64,000 nt of DNA from Orthonyx spaldingii (GCA_013397795.1 VZTJ01002441.1:3354980-3418979); one strand, 5' to 3'; positions 35,843 through 48,644 are shown, counted from the first letter of the stretch. Translations and numbers: made by a program. The notes: generated by a model from the letters alone, not told the origin.

Positions 35843-37729
35843 TTAGTAAAAATGTTTTTTTCACTTAATTTGATCCACAGTGAAGTCACAGCCAAGAGAG
35901 AACAATATGACTCACTAGTACAAAATGTTTTACTTTCTGGATTCATTAGCACTAATGAAGAGCAGGTGCAAGGTACCAGGGGAAATGCAGTGCAGAGCAG
36001 CTCTCCAGCACTCCTGCCCAAGCTGTGCCTCAACATTTGGTGTTTTGCTCCTTCCTTGAAAGGGGGTGCACTTTGTATCTCCCAAGTAATGCACAAATGA
36101 CTCACTGTCCTCAAAGCCAGCAGACAAAAGGTACATAAGGCTCTGAAAAAGGCCAAGAGTCCACTCAAGCTTCACAGTTTTCTCAAACATGCTGGGTTGT
36201 GCTTGGGACTTCATATTAAAAAACTCTCTGTCTATTAATAAAATATTAAATATCTCACTCATTGGCTGTTTTTGAACTTCTCACCAAAAATTAAACATTT
36301 CCTCCTGATTCGCCTGTTTGTCTTATACACGCCTAAATTCCTAACATACATCAGGGTTACCCCCACCAGCGTGAGGCACCTGAAAAATAACCTCTGAGTA
36401 AATGAAATTGCTCTTGTCCTCCTTTTGCCAGTGGGGTCAGCCAACACTTTCAAAGGCTGAGCTGGAAATGGAGTAGAACAACCCTTTGGTGCTAGCCACT
36501 GCACTGAGTTTGTGTACAATGCCCAGGGTGACAATTTGTGTTTTAGAAGCCTTGATTAAGATGTGTGGATCTGGGTTTGGACAGTTATTTATCAGCTGCA
36601 CATGCAGCACAGAGCCAACAGGGCCTGGCTTCCGAGAGGTCTACACATGTTTCTGTACTATAAATAATAACTGACAGCCTTTTTTTACCACTTACGCTAA
36701 GATTATCTCCCGCTGCTTCCTGCTTTAGGTCCTCTTGCTTTATTTTTGGCTGTGTCATTTAACTGTGGTAGAGGCAAATATTTTGACACATTGCTGGCAT
36801 TTTGATCTCAGCATGTACAAAGCCGAATGCATCTTCTCGTTGGCTTGGAGCTCACCACAGATGCTTACTATGCAGAGGACATGCTCCAGGATGTGAAATT
36901 AAACCCCTAATGCAGAAAGAAAATGTATTTGTATTCTATTATAAACCTGGGGAAATAAGTACCTTAAAACATCATTGCTTTCTATGTGTTTTAGCTGGGC
37001 AGCTTCAGCTTCACACCAGCACAATCCACTTGCAGGTTTCTGAGAAATATTTCACTCCAAGCAGCATGGTTCACCTCCTGGTGTCAATCCAAGCAGATTT
37101 GCTGAATCCTACTTGTCACTAATTTTTGCAGTGGAAAAATAATTATAGAACAAAACATCAGGAAAAAAAATATAATCCTATCAACCTAGTGTGACATGCA
37201 CACATAAACATGCCAAAAATCCCAGCTGAGCAACTCACAAAAATGAGCAATTGTTGAATGCACAGACCAGGAAAGGCTTTGATTCCCCTACAATAATAGG
37301 GAAAGTGCAAATAAATTCTGAGTCAATGAGACGGCTTACACTAACCTGGCATTGGGAGAATTTTCAGTCCACAAATTCCTTCACAACTGAGTAAATTTAA
37401 AGAAATAAAACTAGATTGAGCATTGCTTTAATACCTGCTGGTGTAGTTTCCCACACTGTTCACTGGCTTGTTAAATATGAAAAAGATTTGCCTTGCAAAG
37501 CCACAGTGAGAAATACAGTCACAGATGGGTTAATTGTTCGCTCCTTGGATCTTACCGTTTTTATTTTGGTTTAAATATAACCTGTTATTATAACAAGAAA
37601 ACTCCCTGGCCTTGTGTACAAGACTCAAATATAATCAGCGATATCACAGTGTCCCTTAATAGAAGGTGCAATATAAAAAAGATCATTTAAGATGCCAGTA
37701 GCTTCCCTCCTGACCCTGCCTGGCTGAGA

Positions 37730-38010
37730 GGCAAATTGCATTAGAAAATGACATGCCATTCATCTCACGAGTAGTTGCAGGAACATTTAGCTAATTAAAT
37801 GATTAATAAATTTAACACTGCTTTATAATTTCATTTAGCCGTGTTGGAAATCAAACGGTGCACTGCGTGTGCACCGAATGAGATTAGGTGGGAGTTGTGG
37901 GTTTCACCGGCTGCCCTGGTAATTGAGATTAGTCTATTACTACAGTGACCTTTTTAACTTTTATACTCTCTTGTTAAAGTGAAATAAAATTTTATTCACT
38001 TTTAAGGCAT
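37730..38010. promoter_or_regulatory. Candidate conserved element with a perfect palindrome
   Basis: Dense homeodomain-type words: TAATTA (37792-37797), HOX-PBX-type TGATTAAT (37800-37807) and AGATTAG further on. They are followed by a perfect inverted repeat with 8-base arms CGGTGCAC and GTGCACCG (37856-37863 and 37869-37876) around a 5-base spacer. Several CpGs survive. Repeat-free with no frame. Among the most convincing enhancer-like blocks here by eye. Confidence 0.38.
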
Positions 38011-41000
38011 ATTTACTTAGTGAAATTTACGTGAAATTAAAGAAATACCAAGCTAAGGAGCATTCATTCTCTTTTTGTTCTTTTATCCTTATTTTGCACC
38101 CTTCGATGAATTCCTGCTTTAATTTGGCAGCTGAGTACCACCACAGCACACTCTGAAACAAACTCCCTTTATTACCAAAAAACAAAAATGACACCCTCAA
38201 ATGCTGCAAACTCAAATATGTTCAGCATCATGATGATGGGATTGGAGAAGGGGGGATGGTGCACACAAAAAAAGCCATAACCTCAATATACCTATGTATT
38301 TGTACACGTTTACTGTGGCTTTATCTGGAAACTACCTCGGGAGTTGCAGTTCAATGGTGAATCTATCTGTTCTAGCACAGTCAGCTGAACAATCAGGATG
38401 CTGTGGGTGTAGTCAGCTGTGAACAGGGGCTACATTTATGTTATACAAATCCCCCCACTTTTTGTTCATTCATCCTCACACACAACTTTAGACAAAATGA
38501 CCCAATTTACTTGAAGCATCACATTTTGCTGTGTAATTATCTCTCTGTGTGATCAGTGCTTACACTCAGCCTCTGAGGAGCAGGAGGGAACCCTGAGAGA
38601 AGTGACAGTTCTCTCTGGTTTCACCCAGCTTATGGTCACAGTTAGATGTTGCTGCTGATGTAGGCCATGCCCCAGTTTGGTATATTGCATCAAAGAAAGA
38701 AAAACAATTCACAATTTTGTTGTGATTAATTCCTACCATTTCTTTTCAGTATAACAATTATGGACACTGTGTCTTCAGGTAGCCAGCACAGGTTAGAAGA
38801 TTAATACTCAAGTAGTTCCAATAACCAAATAAACTCAAAATCCCTGCAAGAAATAACCTTTGTTTATCCAGGCACAGCTTGCAGCTATCTTAATGTTAAA
38901 AGCATAAACATCTATCCACACAAAATTAATTTCAGCAGTATAAGGACTCATTTTATCAGTTCTTGGAAAACTTGTCAAGATTACTGACACTTACGCCAAC
39001 TCAGAACAAATTTTCAATCGATATATCTAATGCTAGGAGGGATGTTTAATGTGTTTCTTTTTTGAACAGATGTGTGTTTATAATGTAGAAAATAAAGGAA
39101 TTAAAATACATATCATTAGTGAAAACCGATTCCTCTCTGAATCACACAGTACATCATTTCAGAAAGTATGTTTGAAAAGAATTCAGAACAGGGTTGACTT
39201 TTCATGAAGTCCTGATCACTCAGGAAAGTGATAAAATACTTGACAGACTTTTCATACAATATGGATATAAAATCCATGGTGGTTGAAGTGAAATGATGCA
39301 CTGGAAATGGGATCTGACATCAGGAAGTCAGGGTTTTGCTCACTCAGTCTGGTAAAATAAAATTCTGATACAGATGGGCCCAACATGTGGGAGAAACAAA
39401 CTATTATCAGCATATGCATTAAATATAGCAACCACAGCAACAATTTCATCTTGAAGGCAAAAAAAGGCCAAACAAATTATAGGTGATAATTATAACAGCT
39501 ATTTACTGTGATAATTGGAAGGGAAAATTATTGCTGTATTTCCAAACCATACCACCAACCACAGATGCAAAGAATCATCAACAGGATGCAGAAGAACATC
39601 AAGTGTCTTAATGTATTGGAATAAATTCCATTATTTGGACTCGGGCGCTAAAATCCACCTGGCTCCAGAGGGACCCCATTTCCACCCAAAAAAGTGGAGC
39701 TCTTTTCTGGCCCTCAGGGCAGCAAAAGCCACACTCATGGTCCTGAGGGACCAGTAATGTGGGGTAAGGCTCATATTCTATTATCAGATGAGACTAATAT
39801 AGGTGTCTATAACTCATCTTAACTCCTAGACTTCCTTTACCATCAGTGAATAAAAGGCACTTGTTGAGAATTCTTCATCTGACCTAATTCAGACATTTAC
39901 CCCAAGGTGAGATATGCTGTGGTACAGAAGTGCCACCATCTCTGCTCGGACTACAAGCAAAAGCAAAGCCCAGTAAATTTATGAAAAAAGTCCTGCCACT
40001 AAGATGCAAGACGTTGACATGCACTGAAAAATAATAAATCCACTCTGAGGCTTCCAGAACGAAGCTTTCTCTTGAACTTTGCATAGGATGCAAAGCTGCT
40101 AAAATGTCCCCGTGACAAATGCATGATATTCAGTGTATTCACAGATTTAGCAGCTTTGACTTAGGAACTCCCTTGAAAACTGGTTCTTATACTCCAGACT
40201 TACCCAGGAATGGTCAGTTCTGGCATTTATTTTTATTTATTTTTCTTATGGGAGTGGTCACTGGCATTTGGATGGATACATTATTTTCGCCAGGGAAGAT
40301 AATATATGAAGCTGATGAGCTGATGACATGACATGATGATATCTTACAAATGTCAGAGGGAATACTGCTTTCTCTAAAAACAGTGATATATGGATAACAG
40401 GAGCTCTGCCTCTAAAAAACGCAACTTGTTCACTGGGCTCACTAAAGACAAAAGTGTAATGTGAAATTTACTTCTTGGAAACAGAGATTATTTATGCTGG
40501 CAACTACAGACAAGGCAGAATTTAAATAGCCATTATCCACTCAGAACTGTGAGAAGCAGGAAAACCCATCCAATTTTTCCAGGAACTTATGTCTCCTAGT
40601 GTCTCCCTAAATCATGAATCATATTCCTTCTGATGAGATCCACTACAGGTTTTAATAAAAGAGAGGTAACCTATAAAAAACCAACAAACAACCTGTTGCA
40701 AGAAATAGATAAGACGTAAGAAAAATGCTGGCAGAACTCCAATGAATAAGAAATTTGGTGTATGAAAAAAATTAATAAATTTGAGTAGACTGATTTATTT
40801 ATTATTTTAACAAAATTTTTTATTATTATTTCTCATTAAAAAGTTAGATCTTTTGAGGATATCACAGTACTAAATCTTCAGGACTGAAAATAGTCATTAT
40901 TAGAATAAGCATTGTGATTTTTTAAGCATGAGTAGTTTTGTCCACTTCTACTTATGCAGTGTCCACTTTTGCATCCAATTAAGTTGGCATCCGTATCCAG

Positions 41001-43259
41001 TTTTAACTTAAATACACCTCCAAGGCTCCCTGTGAGCTCTAATAATGTGCACTGAAGTGGAACTATGGTCATTGTTTCTTATCATTCGCACTGGGAAACC
41101 GTGTAAGGTCAAGCTTGTGTTTCAGTAAGTAGCCTTTGATTTTAATTACCTCCTATAAAAGGTGAAATCTGGGTTTCAGTAAAGGCAATATGAATTTGCT
41201 CGTGTGAAGCTACAATTTCACCCAAGGTTACTGAATGTGCAGATGCGTATGCACCTACCTGTACATACATCCAAGGATTACATATTCCTGATTGCCAAGT
41301 AGAAAATGGAGCCTTTAAAATATTCAAATGAGGTATGAAAGGTCTACATATGAGCTGGATAGCAATCACCTTTTTTACAATCATTACATATCCAAAATGA
41401 GTATATCCATAGTGATAAGACTGTGCTATCACCAGGGGCAAGAATTATGGGGGTCAAAGTCATATCAGGTTCCCAGGACAAGACCAAGAGTATTAATGGG
41501 AAATAATTTTCTTCTTCAAAATGTTAAAGCCACATTAATTCTCCATTGTCAGCAACAGATCAATTGCTACAAAGGTTTCATGGCTGTAGGACAGCTTTGC
41601 ACATCTGTTGTCTTGACTCCAGATGAGCCACCCAGTCCCATCATGTGCAGACTCTCTCAGAGCAGTAGTTGTGTTACTGTGACATGTAAAAGAAAATAAT
41701 CTTCTCTTGTAGAGCTTTGGCTGATGGAACTGATTCAGGATAACACTCAGAAAAGGCAACTAAACCAACACCAAGGTGGATTAACCTGACTTTAAACTCA
41801 CTTTGGTCTTCTGAATTGCATCTAAATTAGATACGTGGAGTTGTTGTCTAAATTATACAGTGTGAGTATCACCCTCAAGGAAGTTTTGATTATAGACCCT
41901 TGACTTGCAAAAATAACTGTGTAAATTGTGTTGGAGTTTGGACATGGCTCTTCCCCAGTTACTAGCCTGGCCGGTGTTCCCTTCCCACAGACCCCACCAC
42001 AATTCCTGTTTCTTAACAACATCATCTTCTAATTTAATTCCATGTTCTCACACAAAATAACACATATATGGAAGCAGAAACAGTATTTTTGAAAAGTAAT
42101 CCATGTACTGCTTCATCCCCATCAGTATTTAACTGGTAGTGACAAAGCAGCTGCTATTTTTCACACTTGAAAAAGCTTGGTGATATCTCAGTTACCAAGA
42201 GGTGGCAAAGGGAACTATTGTCAGCAGTTGGATTGAAAACCTTGAGTTTCATTTCTAACAATGATTTAGCAGCTCAGAGATGTCAAGTTCATGATGAACA
42301 TGATCTGACATTCTGGCTGTTGAATACAGGACATATTCAGCAAAAGTCAATACAACAGACACAACTATGGGAAGCAGAAAGCAGCCCTAAATATGGTCCT
42401 GAGTTAGCTTCTGGTGTCCACAGCAGACTGGCAGCTTTGCATGGCTGCCTGCTGTCATCTCTGGACATTCCCGAAGTTCTAGGCGGAATCCATGTGCTGG
42501 CTGAACTGATTCTCACTCAGTCACAAGAGCAGTCTTAACGTCCTGGCCTTACTGTACATGAAGACATGTTGCAGGATATTTTTATACACTGCTATTTTTG
42601 TGTGTCCATAAAATGAATGCCAGGCTCAGCCTATCCACGTAGGTCTCACTGCTACTTCCCCCTCCCCCAAAGAGTGCACTTGAATGCATCAGGAATGGCT
42701 GTCTCAGGCAAACTGTTGGATCCATGGTATGAGTAATGCTATTAAAAGTAGAGAAACAAACCGTGTTTGGGAAACCCCAGCAAATCTCATAGCCCACAGT
42801 CATGTGAATTTAGCTCCTTTAATTTCTAAGGTTGTTTAATTTTAATTGCAATATTGATTCCCAAATTTATTTTTGTGCCATCAGTGTCAAATCCCTGCCT
42901 CGTAACCACTGGGATCAAGTGAGCAAGCCTGATTGCACTGAGTTCTGCCAGGACTGACTTTACCCCAGCCTGACATATCTTTCAGGGTTATGACTCTGCT
43001 CTCACTAACAGGCTCTAATCAAGGCTGCAGCTGCTGGGAAGCCCCAGCACAGTGGTCTGTGGCCAGTGGACTTGCATAAACCCACATTTCTACACTGTGT
43101 GCCTCTACTGGCTCAAGCTCAGCCCACTCCTTGACTCAGTGTGTAACCTGGCTGCACCATTCAGAGGCTGCAGATACTCCCACAAGATCTGCCACCACCA
43201 CTGGTTCCATGCTCCTGGTTATGATGAATGGTTTTGACTGCTAATGAGGAAGAGAAAGA
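38011..43259. other. Long unique AT-rich stretch, no gene seen
   Basis: Over 5 kb without a repeat family I recognise. An AT-rich low-complexity part lies at about 40765-40842. Frames of 123 codons at 41328-41699 and 42167-42538 match no known domain and lack splice context or conserved composition. If transcribed at all, this would be intron or non-coding RNA. Confidence 0.5.
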
Positions 43260-44220
43260 GAAACTGAGTGTGTGTTGGTTCCCTTCCAAAAGCCTGTCCT
43301 GATTGACAGCTCAGCCAGTGCCTATCCACTTGAAAAGAGGGCTAGGGATGGATCAGTAGTCACATAGGCTCCCCAAAACATGAGCTGTCACAAAGCCTGA
43401 CTCTGCCTCTGCGTCCCTTTTAAGCATCAAGCTGACTTTTTGGGAGTTTTTTTGCAGTTGGAAAGAAACTGTGTATATAACCTGCAGGATGGTGTATTTA
43501 CTTCATCAGTCACAGAAGCGGGTCTGCAGGGCTCCCTCTGCTACCCCTGAATAAAGTGTCACCAGAATGAAGCAAATCATTGTAAGCAGCAGGGGAATTA
43601 ATCAAGGGTGTGAGTTTTGGTGGGTGTAAAGTCCAATTCTTCACACAAGATGTGCTCCTTAATACAGCTTTAGCATTGTTGAGTGCGATCCACTGCAATT
43701 ACTCAGAATTTGAACCATTTGACCTTACTACATTAAGCCTCAGTGTTTCCCAAATCCTGTTAATAAAAAGCAAATGGCCAGTCTCTTACTCACTCTCTGG
43801 GACAAGCGCAGGACCGCGGGAGGGAATGCAATGTGCAAGTCTTTAGCGAGCCAGCGGTGGTTTGGCAAAGCAGGACAGCAGGAGATGCTCTCCCTCGGCT
43901 CAGCGCAGGTGTAAAGTCTGCGTGTGCATCGCTGCCACCATGGTGCAAACAGGCTGTGCATTGTGCTCTGCTCATCCATCACCCGCTCTGTCAACACAGG
44001 TCAACTAATCCTGCTCTCCCTGACCTCTGACCAGCACGCCGAAGGGAGGCAACAAAAATTCAAATGCACTGCTGAGGGAGACAGAATTGTTAAAGCTGCC
44101 TTTTCTTCTCGCCGAGACAGGGTAAAACAAACTTCTAAATGCTATTAGAGAGCAAACCTCCGTAAATGAGGAGAAGCTGCACTCTGAGTCTTCCCCTTTA
44201 TGATTAATAAGTTGTCAGGT
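43260..44220. promoter_or_regulatory. Candidate regulatory block with PBX-MEIS word and CpG patch
   Basis: Holds an exact TGATTGACAG (43300-43309) inside CTGATTGACAGCTCAGCCAG (43299-43318), nearly identical to a word at 13.1 kb. At 43800-43935 a GC-rich patch keeps CpGs (CAAGCGCAGGACCGCGGGAG near 43804, GCGAGCCAGCGG near 43847, CCTCGGCTCAGCGCAGG near 43893). The patch opens overlapping frames on both strands that match nothing known. A faint MIR remnant lies inside the block. Confidence 0.3.
43718..43770 (+). repeat. Possible degenerate MIR core
   Basis: Reads TTTGACCTTACTACATTAAG and then CCTCAGTGTTTCCCAAATCC, parallel to TGACCTTGGGCAAG...CTTAACC...CCTCAGTTTCCCCATCTG of MIR. The order is right, but a gap and several changes make this uncertain. 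Confidence 0.4.
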
Positions 44221-45116
44221 CCTTCAAGTGCTTTCCCATAATGTAGACATTTTATTGGGTTTTGCCCTTAAAGACTTCTGCCTTGATTCAGTCATTTTAT
44301 CTCAATATTTTATGATTAAAAAAAAACCAAAACACAACAACAAAGGCAAGCAGAGGCACAGCCCAAACAGACAAAAGGGGACTCAGACACATTGGACCAA
44401 AGCTGCCAGCTCCACAGAGGGAGCTGATTCCTCCACTTGCTGAGGCAAAACAATAAAATACATTGATGTCTGAGCTAAAGGTATAAGGGGTGAGGTAATA
44501 AAAACATGAAAGTTAAAGAAGACAGGCCAAACTCTCAGGCTTGGTCTGTGTGTCCAGAGCAGGATTTTCAAATAGCTGTTTACTTCTAGGTCTGAGGGCA
44601 ACTCAAGAGAAGAAAGCTGGCCAAAACAGGCTTTTGTACTTATAATAACAATACTCTTCAAAATAAAGGCATTGCTCCTCATTCAGACAAATTTCAGTAC
44701 CAGAATGACTAAGCTAAAACTATTTTTGTGCCTCAACATTTCTTATTTATCTTTGTGACAATGAACTCTCAATATTTTGAAAGGCTGAATGGAAGAAATC
44801 GCAAGACTCACAAACAAATGAAGAAAAGATGCTTTCTGCTTTAGCTGTCAAGGTAGTCACATGTATAATGTTTCTATTGAAAAACTAAACCAGGTATTTA
44901 GAGCAAATTCAAAACACCTTCCCACTTCCTCCAGTTACTAACATAGTGGAAAAACATACACATTCACTCGTATGTTTTTGCTTGCAGGATTCATCGTCAT
45001 TTCTGTAAACAGAAGGTAAGATGTGGAAATTCCTTTGCATCGAAGAGAAACTGAGCACAATAAACACAGGATAAACGTTGTGCATCACGTATTACAGTGA
45101 GTGATGTGTTTGCAGG
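44221..45116. other. Unique stretch with one microexon-like signal
   Basis: No recognised gene. The tract TATGTTTTTGCTTGCAG ends at 44987 and a GTAAGA donor follows at 45016, enclosing 28 bases. Frames nearby match nothing known. A-rich simple sequence near 44319. Confidence 0.5.
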
Positions 45117-45398
45117 AATCACAGAACAGTTTGAGTTAGAAGGAACCTTAAAGATCATCCAGTTCCAACCTCTTGCCATGGGCAGGGACACCTTCCACTA
45201 CCCCAGGCTGCTCCAAGCCCCATCCAACCTGGCCTTGGACACTTCCAAGGATGTGGCAGTCACAGCTTCTCTGGTCAGCCTGTGCCAGGGCTTCAGCACC
45301 CTCACAGTAGAGAATTTCTTTCTAATATCTAATGTAAATTTACTCCCTTTTAGTTTAAAGCCATTCTCTCCCATTTCCCCAAAAGACTCACAGTTGTG
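45117..45398 (-). mobile_element. CR1 LINE 3'-end fragment, longest in the window
   Basis: Starts at the CR1 3' terminus in reverse (GGAATCACAGAACAGTTTGA) and runs through GAACCTTAAAGATCATCCAG, CTTGCCATGGGCAGGGACAC, CCCCATCCAACCTGGCCTTG, AGCCTGTGCCAGGGCTTCAG and AATTTCTTTCTAATATCTAA. These words are in the order of the avian CR1 3' portion on the minus strand. About 280 bases remain; the reverse-transcriptase domain is absent. The 100-codon plus-strand frame over it is antisense and not a gene. Confidence 0.95.
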
Positions 45399-46878
45399 AT
45401 TGATAGTAATGAAAGGCAGGAGTGTGATTTTACAGAATAATTTCCTGAGCAGATAAAATTGAACCCCAAATACAGGAGAAGATAAATGGATGACCTGGTT
45501 CTGGTGCAGCTGGTCCAGGATGTTATTGCACTCTCAGAAACTGTTTTAAGAAGAAACTTCTTTTGGAAGCCCTACAATTTTGGTAATTTTATCTCTTAAC
45601 AACTTTGCTTTTCAGCTTGTTAAGAGAGATTTGTTTTTCAAATGTAACTGGCAACTTATTCACCTATGGAATGCAAATACAAAAATTAAGGTGAAGCCAA
45701 AAGAGAATCTCCCAACTCAAAAATGCAGCGAAAACTAAATTCAAAACTTAGATGTTAAAGTCTAAACCATTTTGACCATTTCAAAAACTGAGGCATTTAC
45801 ACGCAACCATTTTCTCAGATTTGAGTTGTGGGTTGTATAAAGGGCAAAAAGGGCTATTCTTCTCATGAACACACTTCTTAGGCCACTGGTATTGATTGGA
45901 AAGCAGCCTTTAGACAGTCACAAGTTGACAGCAAAATGGTAACTGTGCCTGTCACTCATACGAGATAGCAGAAACCCAGCAAATGCATGTTCTAACCAAA
46001 TTTTTGGTACTAATATGTGCAATTTTCTGATCTATCATGTGATATTTCTCTAAGACATAGCTTTTGGTATGAAAAACTGGTGGAAATGCAGTCCTTAGGC
46101 ACCGTTCTAGCTCGCATATGTGCACACAGCTTGCCACTGATTTCAACAGGAGTCACATTTAAACAAATCTAAACTAAATGTTCAGCTTCTGGTTGTTCCC
46201 AAGATAAACACGAGCAGGCCCCTGTGGTGTGATAGCCGTTAATGCAAATGCACAGCTTTGTTGATATGTAAAACCTTCTAAGAGCCAGAAGCTGGTTATT
46301 CTTAGTCATCAAGATGAGATTTGAATCTTTGGGATGTTTGCCTAACCCCGCAGGCTTAATCCATTCTGAGTTACAAATTACAATACTTCAGCAGTCAGTT
46401 AGAATTGAATCTGGACCACTGCGATGTGTAAAGCTGCTGGTCAGATCATGGGCTGACCCCACATTTGAAAAATCATCAATAATATAATTACCAAAACTGC
46501 TATCAGAATCTTGACTAGATATAGTTGGATGGCCACAAAGACATATATATGAAGGGTGAAAAGGCAGGAACTGATTAACTTCACGCTAGAAAATTGAGTT
46601 CAAAGTCATGAGACATGCTCAGGACTGGAGGGTTTTTATTGCCAAGGCAGGAACAAGCAAAGAGCTGCTGAATGCAGCTGATATTCCATTGATAGCTAAG
46701 TAGGAGACACCCTTATAAAGCTGCTGAAAAGAAGTTTAAATAGCTCTTCGCAATGCAGGCTGAAAAGCAATCTTGTGTAGAAACTACATCTAGTTCTCTG
46801 CAATGGCCCTTATTCAGAAGTTGATGGGTTGAGATCATCCTCCACTTGCGTTTTCTTTTGTTGTTGTTTTTCGTAGGA
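45399..46878. other. Unique stretch, no gene seen
   Basis: No frame above 64 codons. One faint ancient repeat is listed separately at 46093-46158. Octamer-like ATGCAAAT occurs at 45671-45678 without obvious partners. Confidence 0.5.
46093..46158. repeat. Possible ancient palindromic amniote repeat fragment
   Basis: Reads CTTAGGCACCGTTCTAG and later GCCACTGATTTCAACAGGAG, resembling GCACCTAA...CATTGATTTCAATGGGAG of the old sauropsid repeats. Short and mutated, so a weak call. Confidence 0.35.
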
Positions 46879-46898
46879 CACTTCCTGTTTAGGAAGTG
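46879..46898. promoter_or_regulatory. Perfect ETS-type palindrome
   Basis: CACTTCCT, a 4-base GTTT spacer, then AGGAAGTG: eight-base arms perfectly inverted. Each arm contains the ETS core GGAA in its high-affinity AGGAAGTG context. Inverted GGAA pairs of this kind are known to bind ETS dimers. Whether this one is used is unknown. Confidence 0.4.
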
Positions 46899-48112
46899 AA
46901 ATGATATTCAAAACTGGGGTTTTACTGTAAGTGATTTCAATAATGTGCTTCTCCTCCTACCACAACCACAACTCCGGTCTCTGTCTCTCCAAAAACAATA
47001 ACAATAATGAATGGTGAGTTCATGACATGTTACCTCGTGATGCAACTTGTCAGCAAAAAGGAAGAAACAGGAAGGTTGGCTCAAGGCTATTATGGAACTA
47101 AAGCTTGTTTGAGCATTTGTTTTATCAGTTAAAACAACTATAAAACACTTGTGTTATGTATATTCACTTTTTTCTTTTTTCCCTAAATGATTCTCACCCA
47201 AACAATGTAATTAGGAGCCTGAATTTGATCTAAGTGTCCCTTTCAGGCGGGTCCTGGCATTGCTATCATGAAGGTGGGCAGACACAGCCTGGGATTACTG
47301 GCATGCAACACAACATTTGATAACATTTGTTACATATTTCTGTACTTGTTCACCAATGCCTTCTTTTCACGCTGTAATTCAAATTATATTCCTAACTCCT
47401 TTTTTATTACACTAACATAAGCAGAATCCAAGAAGAGTTTTAAATCACTTGCACATTTCTAACTGAAGGATCATAGTTGAGAAAGATGCAAAGGTTTTAA
47501 TTTAACCCAAATTGAGTTCAGTGTAAACAGAGCACAGAGATTCAATGAATTATGAACTAAATTTCAACATAACTATAAGGAAATGTGGCAGAAAGGCCGT
47601 AGATCCACAAAAAGCTGTTGGCATGATCATGTGCTATTATAAAAAGAAAAGAAAAGCCAATACAATGTAAATAAATGCTATGATCTACCTTCACATTATG
47701 GTTTTACTTGGTGTTAAAGTCAGACCTCAGTACATACTGTAGTAACTTGGGAATTATATTTTCTTACTTAGATAAATAACCATGTAGAATTCAGAACAGA
47801 AAGAAGAATTTGATAAGCCACTCATTCCAAGAAGCAACGTACAGCTGGAAGCACCCATCATCTCAAGATAAACAGTGAGCAATAATCCCTGGTGGTTGTT
47901 AAGAGTCTCAAGGTAAATTTCTTAAGCAAAAGGGTGCAAACACTTTTGTCCTGGGGAAAGTCGAGCTCAGAAAACCCCCCTAGGTCTGGATGTTTCCACT
48001 GCATACGGTTCTGCTCCCACCACATTTCAAAAGCTCGGGAGAGCTGTTATGCACTGTTAACTGACTCTTTTCAGGGTAGATGTGGATGTCTGTCATTGTT
48101 GGTGAGAGTGAC
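46899..48112. other. Unique AT-rich stretch, no gene seen
   Basis: No recognised repeat and no frame of note apart from 47892-48158 (88 codons, no known domain). AAAAGAAAAGAAAAG simple sequence near 47641. Confidence 0.5.
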
Positions 48113-48235
48113 TTTATCCCGGTGCATTCAGGGGGAGTTTGGGCTGTCATGGTGCTGACTCGATTTTATAGAGTCCAAGCTGAAGCCATTGGGGTTTTCT
48201 GGGGTTCAGCGCCTCTGAATATCAAACCATTTAAG
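48113..48235. repeat. Ancient amniote repeat of the CATTGACTTCAATGGG group
   Basis: Contains ATCCCGGTGCATTCAGGGGG, then TGAAGCCATTGGGGTTTTCT and GTTCAGCGCCTCTGAATATC. These follow a widespread sauropsid repeat reading GAAGTCAATGGGAGTTTT...CTCAGCACCTCTGAAAATCA. Word order and spacing fit; identity is low as expected with age. Confidence 0.5.
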
Positions 48236-48587
48236 GGAACTTCTTGAAATAAAAACGAAGATTTTTCTATTACAAAGTAAAATCTAATGAAAGCAAACCC
48301 CCTTTAAAAATTATTGTTTTAGAAAATATTAATTTGTTAATTTTGACTTTAATATCCATTTTCTGTAAGAAATATTGATTTTGTTACTGAGAAGGGATAT
48401 TACTTTATATAGCTTGGAGTGAAAATAAGGATATTTCAAAATTTTTCAATTTCGAGCTTTTAGATTTTTTTTTTCTTCTGTTCTAGCCTTTTGACCTCTA
48501 ATTATGATTTGAAAGAGAAGCTATTTTTTAAATGACCACATTACTTAAAGGACCTAATTTTTTTTTTTTTTCTGTCTTCTCTCAGTG
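48236..48587. other. AT-rich low-complexity stretch
   Basis: Very AT-rich, with many TTAA and AATATT words and T runs including 14 consecutive T at 48558-48571. No frame and no repeat body. Confidence 0.6.
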
Positions 48588-48644
48588 TCTGTAAAATGCT
48601 TAGAGACTCCTTTGGAGAATGATAGCTGTATAAGTTTGCATAAT
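48588..48644 (+). mobile_element. MIR-type SINE 3' end
   Basis: Reads CTGTAAAATGCTTAGAGACT, CCTTTGGAGAATGATAGCTG and TATAAGTTTG, matching TGTAAAGCACTTTGAGATCC...GATGAAAGGTGCTATATAAGTG, the LINE-derived 3' tail of amniote MIR-like SINEs. Only the tail is recognisable. Confidence 0.62.

Larger units (their letters stand above)
34581..37729. other. Long unique stretch, no gene seen
   Basis: Overlapping frames on both strands at 35795-36262 (101, 122 and 110 codons) share the same DNA and show no known domain. An A run lies near 34808-34820, and a short CA array and a faint repeat are listed separately. Confidence 0.5.

Noticed and set aside
42167..42538. 123-codon plus-strand frame with fairly protein-like composition
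   Set aside because: No recognised family motif, no exon signals at its ends and no neighbouring exon in a compatible phase. Kept only as a note.
45097..45399. 100-codon plus-strand frame
   Set aside because: It is the antisense reading of the CR1 remnant and not a gene.
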